Shown here piece after piece: positions 6,963 through 12,828 of a DNA stretch of 12,828 nucleotides. The stretch lies in contig DATKPK010000082.1 in the NCBI GenBank assembly GCA_035524095.1, forward strand, positions 1-12,828. Reading direction: 5' to 3'. Under the pieces are notes generated by a model. It was not told where the DNA came from, made no database searches, and saw nothing but the letters and a program-made list of their open reading frames with translations. Source of the stretch: DATJUF01 sp035524095 (GTDB taxonomy: Bacteria; Desulfobacterota; Binatia; Binatales; Binataceae). How positions within the stretch are numbered: the stretch's first letter is position 1; the number at the start of each line of letters is the position of its first letter. Made by a program: the position numbers and the translations under genes.

Positions 6963-7344
6963 CGTCTTTCCCTCTCTGAAGCTAGAATAATTTAGAGCGA
7001 TCCCGCCGCCGTCGCGATGAGACGGTTATGGATGGACCGAGTTTTGACTCGATATCAAAACTGCCTATCGATTCGTAATAGTCGATATTTGACCGCTTAC
7101 GCCGCAAGAACTAGCACTCAATCCAGCTGTTCGCAATTCTTCAATAAGCTGTTCTCATAAACTTTCGGTTAGCTTTGAGACGGCTGATATCTCCGCCTAA
7201 GACAGCGCAAAACTTCCGACAAATGACCGAAATCAGCGGATAGTTCACGCAAGAAGCTAATGTAATCTGTCAGGGACACGAGGCGGCTTGACAAGAAAAC
7301 CTTGAACCAGCGCTTCGCTGGACTGTGCTCGAATTTCTGCGCCG
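6963..7344. other. Intergenic region between the beta-helix gene and relaxase remnant 3
   Basis: These 382 bases hold the ribosome binding site of the minus-strand beta-helix gene at their left end and presumably its promoter. I found no convincing promoter pair and no coding frame with a known motif. A small hairpin, CCAGCG-CTT-CGCTGG (7307-7321), lies shortly before relaxase homology begins. Confidence 0.4.
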
Positions 7345-7732
7345 CGGCTATTGCCACCGTCGCGGGGATTGGCCGCCAACAGCTAAAGCTTCGGTTCGAC
7401 AATAAGCGCGAGCTCGCCCTGCCCTGCTCCGAACTGCGGCATGTCGATTACGGCTTAGCCTCAACTTCGGACACCGCCCAAGGCGCCACGGTCGACCGTG
7501 TGATCGTCAATGCCGACTCGATGCGCAATGCCCAGCTGGTCAATCGCAAACAGTTTATGTTTCGATCAACCGCGCCCGCCACGATGCCCAGGTCTATACC
7601 GACGACCTTCAGGTCTTGCGACGGGGGATCGCGCGCGAGCCGCGCAAGGCAGTTGCGCTTGAGACCGTCAATTCTGCACGGCCGACCACTGAACTAAAGC
7701 AGCAACAGACATGCTTCAACATAAAGATATGA
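7345..7732 (+). pseudogene. MobF relaxase remnant, copy 3 (3' end only, frameshifted)
   Basis: This is a third same-strand copy of the relaxase C-terminus, matching about 1725-2096 of the intact gene. It reads QLKLRFDNKRELALP, DYGLASTSDTAQGATVD (motif V, with the usual Ser-His-Ala changed to Ser-Asp-Thr) and NADSMRNAQLVNRKQF. One base is then missing where the intact gene has TTCTACGTTTCG (near 7556). The rest, YTDDLQVLRRGIAREPRKAV and RPTTELKQQ, continues in another frame to TGA 7730-7732. Everything upstream (relaxase domain, Walker A and B) is absent. It shares Ala in MRNAQLVN with copy 2, where the intact gene has Val, so it is not simply a recent duplicate of copy 1. Confidence 0.88.
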
Positions 7733-7994
7733 TCGACATCTGCCGTCCCTTTTTTGGCGGCGGACCCGCAACGAACGGTGGGACCTCTCCGACTATAACC
7801 ATCGTACCCGGTTGTATGGTTAGCTCCAGTAAGCACATCGACAGACAGATAAAACTCATCTTGAACATCCATGAGTTGGGCAAGGCGCTCGCAGATGGGA
7901 TTCTCGTTGCTTCAAAGCGTTATGGTAACGCCAACCGTCGCTTTCGATGAAGCCCGTTGGCGAGCGCCTCCGTGCGATTCGTTCTCCGCCAATC
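7733..7994. other. Unassigned stretch between relaxase remnant 3 and the DDN pseudogene
   Basis: Short frames are open on both strands (for example plus 7711-7950), but they have no ribosome binding site, no known motif and no shared boundary with neighbouring genes. I call no gene. It could be decayed coding sequence. Confidence 0.3.
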
Positions 7995-8445
7995 TTACTG
8001 CTTTTCGAGGATAATCACTGGGATTTGTCGCTTCGTTTTTTTCTGGTATTCGCTAAAGATAAGGATACTCCTCGGTCATTTTTTGCCAGATTTGGTCGCG
8101 CTCTTTTCCGGTCACCACCCGCGCGCGGGCGTCAAAACGATCGTTCGCCACTTGCACTTCGACTACTGAATTAGCGCGCAGGTTCAGGTACCAGTTCGGG
8201 TGAGTATCAGCGCCGCCTTTTCACCCAATCAAGACGTAGGCATTCTCGGCAGTTCCATACAGCACGGGTGAGGTGCGCTTCTCGCCAGAGCGCTGGCCGA
8301 TTGTGGTGAGCAAGAGGCAAGGCAATCGACGCGGAATGCCAACCGAACTGCCATCCCACAGATGCCCGTCGGCTCCCCCGCTCTCGCGATATACTCGGAC
8401 GTGGTCAGAGATCCATTCGGGCGGTTTGCCCGCTAGATCATTTTT
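7995..8445 (-). pseudogene. DDN-type F420H2-dependent reductase (deazaflavin-dependent nitroreductase family), broken
   Basis: Reading the minus strand and joining frames gives a nearly complete, about 150-residue protein of the deazaflavin-dependent nitroreductase/F420H2-quinone reductase family, small split-barrel enzymes that use reduced coenzyme F420. Recognisable blocks in order: GKPPEWISDHV, GADGHLWDG, LLLTTIGQRSG, TSPVLYGTAENAYVLIG, GGADTHPNWYLNLRAN, ARARVVTGKERDQIWQ and SEYQKKTKRQIPVIILE. A TGA (8221-8223) falls between VLIG and KGGAD, where the family has Ser. One extra base in the run at 8055-8057 shifts the frame just before SEYQ. The restored frame ends at TAA 7995-7997. No ATG/GTG/TTG start is found in frame; its first codons overlap the end of the upstream LLM oxidoreductase gene, which suggests an ancestral translationally coupled operon. 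Confidence 0.85.
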
Positions 8446-9266
8446 GCGTACTGGTCCAAAATCGGCAGCACTTTATCCGTGCCCGCCGCCGGCAGGAAGA
8501 ACACTGCGCGCTCGGCGCCCGCCGCTTCGTATTCATCGAGCGTCTTGCGATCCGTCGGCGCGCCAAACGCCGTAATCGCGATTGATTTCGGGTCGCGGCC
8601 AGCCTCGGTGGCGAACTCGTGCAGCTTGGTAACCTGCTCCGTGAATTTCGAGCCGGGACCCGCGTTGGGCATCCAGCCGTCACAATAGCGAATCACGCGC
8701 TGCATACCGCGCGGTCCATGGCTGCCGAGCAGAATCGGCGGATGGGGTTTCTGTATAGGCTTGGGCCAGCACCATACCGGATCGAAGTTGACCATCTCGC
8801 CGTGATAGCTGGCTTCGTCCTGCGTCCAAAGCGCCTTCATCGCCTCGACGCGTTCGCGCAGCAGCTTCCATCGCGATTTCGCCACGGTGCCGTGGTTCTC
8901 CATCTCCTCTATGTTCCAGCCGCCACCAATCCCGAAGATCACCCTCCCATTCGAGGCAAGGTCGACGCTCGCCACTTCCTTAGCCAGCACGATTGGGTCG
9001 CGCTCGATGACGAGACAGACACCGGTCGCGACTTTGAGATGCTTTGTCGCAGCAGCCGCCATCGTCATCGCCACGATCGGATCGATCGTATGCGAATATT
9101 CGCGCGGCAATTCACCGCCGAGCGGATAAGGAGTCCGGCGAGAAGTTGGTATGTGCGTATGTTCGGGAAAGAAGATTGATTCGAAGCCGCGCTGTTCCGC
9201 TGCTTTTGCCAATTCGTCGGGACGAATCGCGTAATCCGTCTGGAAGATGACTACGCCGTATTTCAT
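8433..9266 (-). CDS. LLM-class F420-dependent oxidoreductase (TIGR03619-like)
   Basis: This 277-residue protein belongs to the luciferase-like monooxygenase superfamily, a TIM-barrel fold that binds FMN or coenzyme F420. The family pattern is clear: an N-terminal KYGVVIFQTDYAI strand, FFPEHTHIP near residue 35, TGVCLVIERDPIVLAKEVAS in the centre, the FGIGGGWNIEEMENHG turn, and KPHPPILLGSHGPRG in the cofactor-phosphate region. It most resembles the subgroup annotated as F420-dependent, and a DDN-type F420 enzyme overlapping its 3' end supports that. The substrate cannot be predicted. ATG 9266 is chosen with GAGG 11 bases upstream; a GTG at 9278 would add four residues but touches that GAGG. 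The stop overlaps the DDN pseudogene frame. Confidence 0.9.
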   Translation of the reverse strand: MKYGVVIFQTDYAIRPDELAKAAEQRGFESIFFPEHTHIPTSRRTPYPLGGELPREYSHTIDPIVAMTMAAAATKHLKVATGVCLVIERDPIVLAKEVASVDLASNGRVIFGIGGGWNIEEMENHGTVAKSRWKLLRERVEAMKALWTQDEASYHGEMVNFDPVWCWPKPIQKPHPPILLGSHGPRGMQRVIRYCDGWMPNAGPGSKFTEQVTKLHEFATEAGRDPKSIAITAFGAPTDRKTLDEYEAAGAERAVFFLPAAGTDKVLPILDQYAKMI

Positions 9267-9476
9267 GGCTGCTTGCACCTCATTTTCGAAAACTTTCGCG
9301 CAGTATGCTCCCGTGATCTAAATTCCGCCAACGTCGCGAACAAGCGCACCTATCGGAGATGGTGCTCAGGGTCGCTCCCTATCCCGTGCCGGTCGGCTAA
9401 ACGGGTTAAAAATCGCTTCAGCCAGCGCGCCGCGAAGGTGAATAGCGGATCGCCCTGCGAATAGATTGAGCGGACT
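9267..9476. other. Divergent intergenic region between the two LLM oxidoreductase genes
   Basis: About 200 bases separate the minus-strand F420-type gene from the plus-strand SfnG-like gene, so promoters for both should lie here. GAGG for the minus gene sits close to 9278. I see no strong palindrome or clear promoter pair. Confidence 0.35.
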
Positions 9477-10739
9477 GTGTACGCGGCGGACGGCGCTTTG
9501 CTAGAGTCGCGGCACGCGAAGAGGCTTCGATGTCAGCTGACGCAAGCACCGGAGGATCGCCCGCCGCTCAAGCTCGGCCTGTTCATGCCGAACTGCAGCA
9601 ATGCCTATTCGATAAGTACGCTTAAAGGCGAGCCCGATGACTGGACCTACGAATCCAACCTGAGGATCGCTTTGCGCGCTGAGGAGCTGGGCTTCGAGCT
9701 CTTATTTCCCGTCTCCAAATGGCGCGGCTACGGTGGGGTGACGAATTATCTGGGAACCTCGCTGGAAACGATGACTTGGGCGTCGGCGTTGCTGGCACAG
9801 CCCTCGCGCATCAAAGTTTTTTCGACGGTTCATGTACCGCTGTTTCATCCGGTGGTGACCGCCAAGATGGGGGCGACGCTCGACCACCTGAGCCAAGGCC
9901 GCTGGGGCTTGAACGTGGTCAGTGGCTGGAGCGAGTGCGAGTTTGGGATGATGGGGACCGAGGTGATCCCGCACGCCGAACGGTATCAGCGGACTGCGGC
10001 CTATATCGAAATTCTCAAGGGACTGTGGACCAGTGAGCCGGGTGCGTTTTCGTATGACTCGCCTTGGTATCACATTAGGGACGTGGAAGTGCTGCCGCAG
10101 CCGGTGCAGCGGCCCCATCCGGTGATCGCGAATGCGGGCAATTCCGAAGACGCGCGCGCGATGACGGCTCGGCTGTGCGACTGGGCCTTCATGGCGGTGA
10201 GTTCGATTGAAGCGGGCGCTGAGCTGAGTACCGACTTCAAAGCACGCGCCGCCACCCATCAACGGACCGTCCGCGGCGCGGTCTACCCGTTTGTGCTCTG
10301 GCGCGAGACAGAAGCCGAGGCCGAGGCCGAGGCCGAACGCCGCCGCATCATCGACGCCATGGATAGGGTCGCAACGGAGAACTGGGCGCGTGGCCTCCTC
10401 AGCCAGAGCGGTTCATTCGATCCCTCTCAGTATCCGCTGGAGGCGTTCGCATTCGGCGCCGGCGCCCTGCCGGTTTTGGGGAATGCCGAGAGCGTGATCC
10501 GACAAATCAGGCAACTCTATGAAGGCGGGATCGATGCCGTCCTGATGGTCTTCGAGTTGCCATATCGTCCAGTTATGCGACTTTTTGGCAGCGATGCGTG
10601 CAAGGTTGCCATAAATGCCGGTTATGCGAACTTGGGAACTCCGCATAAGCAGACACCGTACCTTGGTTTTCAACGAAATGGGTCTTGCGAGACGCGGTTA
10701 AGCGCTGGGCTACCGCAATTACATTGCGTGTGGAGCTAA
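9477..10739 (+). CDS. SfnG/RutA-like FMNH2-dependent LLM monooxygenase, ends probably altered
   Basis: This 420-codon frame encodes a luciferase-like monooxygenase of the SfnG (dimethylsulfone)/RutA (pyrimidine) group, which use reduced flavin and O2. Key blocks: KLGLFMPNCSNAYSIST, FPVSKWRGYGG, STVHVPLFHPVVTAKM, GRWGLNVVSGWSECEFGMMG, ERYQRTAAYIEILKGLW and NAGNSEDARAM. These match the family through VLMVFE at about residue 361. The substrate is unknown. Both ends look odd. The GTG at 9477 has no good ribosome binding site, whereas ATG 9530, in another frame, has GAAGAGG five bases upstream. The last ~55 residues do not resemble the family; moving one frame after VFE gives a short tail (QLCDFLAAMRARLP) ending at TAA 10612-10614, close to the usual length. 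One or two frameshifts are therefore suspected. A run of alternating Glu-Ala codons lies near 10313-10335. Confidence 0.8.
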   Translation: MYAADGALLESRHAKRLRCQLTQAPEDRPPLKLGLFMPNCSNAYSISTLKGEPDDWTYESNLRIALRAEELGFELLFPVSKWRGYGGVTNYLGTSLETMTWASALLAQPSRIKVFSTVHVPLFHPVVTAKMGATLDHLSQGRWGLNVVSGWSECEFGMMGTEVIPHAERYQRTAAYIEILKGLWTSEPGAFSYDSPWYHIRDVEVLPQPVQRPHPVIANAGNSEDARAMTARLCDWAFMAVSSIEAGAELSTDFKARAATHQRTVRGAVYPFVLWRETEAEAEAEAERRRIIDAMDRVATENWARGLLSQSGSFDPSQYPLEAFAFGAGALPVLGNAESVIRQIRQLYEGGIDAVLMVFELPYRPVMRLFGSDACKVAINAGYANLGTPHKQTPYLGFQRNGSCETRLSAGLPQLHCVWS

Positions 10740-10848
10740 GCAGTATCGGCGCACCTCTCGGGGTGGTCTTCAGGGTTGGTTTCTGAGGGCCGACTTCAAC
10801 ACGGCGGCCAGCTGTCTTACCGGCCTAAATTCGATTAACGTTTCGCCG

Positions 10849-12039
10849 ATGGAAATATCACACAGTGCCGCCGGTGTTTTTAGCTGGATGCTGCATGAAG
10901 GACGGTTCAACACTCGCATGCGCCAGTTGGCCACGAGCTGTGTGAACGCATTCTCGCTGCGGGCATTCCGATAGTGCGTAGCTTCTGTTACGTCGGAACT
11001 CTCCATCCCCAAGTCGCCGCAAGTGCTACATCTGGAAGCGTGGCGAAGCTCAATCGAACAGAATCCCTGAAGCGCATGGTCTCGAGGAACGCCCCGATTT
11101 CGTGCAAAGCCCACTGATGACCGCTCGCCGAACAGGATAGCTAGTACGCCTGCGATTGAACGATAGGAGTGAAATCGAGGTTTCAGTGCTTGCGGAGTTC
11201 CGCGGCGAGGGTGGCACCGACTATGTAGCGTTGCCAATGGTGTGTTCCAATGGCGAAGTCAATGCGATTTCGTTCCTGACCGATCGGCCGAGCGGCTTCA
11301 GCGAGACTGACATCGCTGGCCTGGAGGAGATAGCATGCGCGCTTGGAATTATCGTTGAGCTGCAATCGACACGACGGATCGCCAAACCCTGCTGGATACC
11401 TACGTCGGTGCCCGGACCGGTGCTCGCGTTCTTAGTGGTAAGATCCAGAGAGGCACCAGGGAAACGATTCGAGCAGTCATCTGGATCAATGATTTAAGGC
11501 AATTCACGGCGGCAGCCGAAGATCTAGGTCGTGATGACCTGATCACTCTGTTGAATGATTATTTCGAAATTGTCGCGCAGGCGGTGCTTGCTGAGCAGGG
11601 CGAGATATTGAAATTTATTGGCGACGGGATGCTGGCCGTCTTCGAATTGCAACCGGAAGAGACGCCTGCGAATTGCTGCGCGGCTGCATTACGGGCAGCA
11701 CGGAAGGCGGTTGCCGGGATCGGAAGTTGTAATCACATTCGAAGAGCCGAGGCCCGCCGGGAGATAAGATTTGGCATCGCGCTCCATCTGGGTGAAGTCT
11801 ATTACGGGAATATCGGGGCACCCGAACGGCTCGACTTCACTGTCATCGGACCAGCCGTCAACCAGGCTAGTCGGATCGAAAAGCTCGGTTCGGAACTCGG
11901 CAAAGTCGCAGTCGCTTCCTCGAATTTCGCTGCTGCCGCTCCCGAGCCACTGGAACGCCTTGGCGCATACCATCTGCGTGGCGTCACTGGACCCCAGGAG
12001 ATCTTCGCTGTTCCAATGCTCACCGGGAAGATCGATTAA
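10849..12039 (+). pseudogene. Class III adenylate/guanylate cyclase with N-terminal sensor-like region, frame-broken
   Basis: Joining frames recovers a roughly 395-residue cyclase of the common proteobacterial type, which makes cAMP or cGMP from ATP or GTP. The N-terminal part reads SWMLHEGRFNTRMRQLAT, then (frame change near 10934) ELCERILAAGIPIVRSF and GTLHPQV, then (change near 11025) YIWKRGEAQ. A TAG at 11138-11140 lies before LVRLRL, and the frame continues as GGTDYVALPM and ISFLTDRPSGFSETDI. After a third change near 11387 the catalytic domain is open: LLDTYVGARTGARVL, VIWINDLRQFT (first metal Asp), KFIGDGMLAVF (second Asp), GNIGAPERLDFTVIGPAVN and NQASRIE (catalytic Asn and Arg). Each frame change is repaired by adding one G or A beside a short run of that base. 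The first-frame ATG 10849 is a plausible start. The open catalytic part starts near 11388; whether it is expressed is unknown. Confidence 0.85.
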
Positions 12040-12332
12040 GACGGATTGACCGGACCAGCCGTAGCTATGCATCAAATGAAACATCAGCGCTTAAACGCTC
12101 CGTCGTTCGTTTTCGAAACGTCGATGGTTGAAGAGATAGTTGTAATGGATTGCCGGTGACGGGATTCTTTATGTGTACTCCTGTTCTTGCTTGAGGGTGG
12201 TTCGTCAGTCACGGCTTTGGTCAGTTGGCTTGTGCAATTTATTCTGGCCGAACTGGGCATCATCACATATTAGTGCTGGCGCTAACGACATGGGAATGAT
12301 GAAGAGAGGGGTGTTTGGGTGTAGTGACTGCG
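12040..12332. other. Intergenic stretch after the cyclase
   Basis: The plus-strand cyclase and the minus-strand DUF4145 gene converge on this region. Small inverted repeats such as AGCG-CTTAAA-CGCT (12089-12102) are present, but there is no convincing terminator with a T-run and no coding frame with a recognised motif. Confidence 0.35.
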
Positions 12333-12828
12333 TTAGGGCGTACGCTTCAGGCTCCGCAGCTTTGCAAGCAAGTCTGAATATTGAAAGACGGCCTTCAAGA
12401 CCTCTTTTGTAAACTGGATGCCGATTTCCACCTCTTCTTTTCCTACCGCATTAAACTCCTGCGACTCGATGTGAACCGCATCGTTTCCAAGCAAACGCAG
12501 GTCATCCAGGCCCGTGAGCAACTCTTGAGGGAGTATAACCTTGGTCCCAAGATCGCGCAGCCGATCTTTCAAGTTCTTAAGGTTTGCACCGGTGGCACCC
12601 CGTTCATGACACAGTTCTTCCAATGTTTTGCGCACCATGATCGCCGAGGCTATAAAGCATTCATTCGCATGACAGGTGATCGCTTCTTCCAAAGCCTTGG
12701 TTATGGAAGTCGGAATGTTGGTTGCATCGAAATCCAGGCGCTCCGGCGGGTATGATGCCAGTAGTGAAGGCGGGCCAGCGATGCCCCAGACGAAGAATAT
12801 AAGTGCTCGGCAAGACGGATTTGGGCAC
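12333..12828 (-). CDS. DUF4145-domain protein with N-terminal zinc-binding motif (5' end off the window)
   Basis: The minus-strand frame is open to the right edge, so the true start lies outside. The visible 165 residues begin with CPNPSCRALIFF, half of a Cys-rich zinc-ribbon-like motif, followed by YPPERLDFDATNIP, a linker typical of DUF4145 proteins. The helical DUF4145 core follows: AITCHANECFIASAIMVRK, LEELCHERGATGANLKNL, LRLLGNDAVH and a final LKAVFQYSDLLAKL helix. DUF4145 domains are common in hypothetical proteins, often near restriction or phage-defence genes or fused to nucleases, but no function is established. A TTG inside the frame at 12692 is not the start because conserved sequence lies upstream of it. 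No neighbour in the window indicates its role. Confidence 0.88.
   Translation of the reverse strand, partial: CPNPSCRALIFFVWGIAGPPSLLASYPPERLDFDATNIPTSITKALEEAITCHANECFIASAIMVRKTLEELCHERGATGANLKNLKDRLRDLGTKVILPQELLTGLDDLRLLGNDAVHIESQEFNAVGKEEVEIGIQFTKEVLKAVFQYSDLLAKLRSLKRTP

Noticed and set aside
8619..9179. Plus-strand 186-residue frame opposite the F420-type LLM gene
   Set aside because: The minus strand encodes a complete, recognisable family member; the plus frame is a shadow.
10770..11237. Minus-strand 155-residue frame upstream of the cyclase
   Set aside because: The plus strand, with frames joined, carries the cyclase N-terminal pattern (ELCERILAAGIP, GTLHPQV), so the minus frame is antisense.
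12381..12755. Plus-strand frame over the DUF4145 gene
   Set aside because: Antisense to a recognisable DUF4145 core.

Overview
The window reads as accessory DNA from an uncultured soil-type bacterium of moderately high GC. It mixes mobile-element remnants, metabolic genes and many broken genes. No rRNA, tRNA or CRISPR array was seen. A sedolisin (S53) remnant with a Pro/Thr-rich linker, a CSLRDAI-type beta-helix protein, coenzyme F420-type oxidoreductases and a class III nucleotide cyclase occur together in several uncultured soil lineages. I cannot fix the phylum; a Binatota- or proteobacterium-like source is only a guess.

Layout. 1-2112: C-terminal, helicase-bearing part of a MobF (TrwC/TraI-type) conjugative relaxase, intact but cut by the left edge. 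2486-3724: a small secreted His/Asp/Trp-rich protein behind a hairpin and a strong ribosome binding site, a small four-cysteine protein, and a convergent single-domain response regulator preceded by two perfect palindromes. 3968-4443: a second, internally deleted relaxase remnant. 4443-5109: the broken C-terminus of an S53 peptidase with a repeat-encoded linker and an Ig-like (ASH) domain. 5340-6962 (minus): an intact secreted beta-helix protein. 7345-7732: a third relaxase remnant, the 3' end only. 7995-9266 (minus): an LLM-class F420-type oxidoreductase followed by an overlapping, broken DDN-type F420H2-dependent reductase. 9477-10739 (plus): a divergent SfnG/RutA-like flavin monooxygenase. 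10849-12039: an adenylate/guanylate cyclase broken by three frameshifts and a stop. 12333-12828 (minus): a DUF4145 protein cut by the right edge.

The main structural signal is three same-orientation copies of the relaxase C-terminal region (one intact, two decayed) separated by unrelated cargo blocks. This looks like repeated insertion or recombination of conjugative elements followed by decay. Several genes are broken while others stay fully open, so either real pseudogene formation or localized assembly error is at work. The reading frames were pieced together by eye and by known family motifs; no database search was made.
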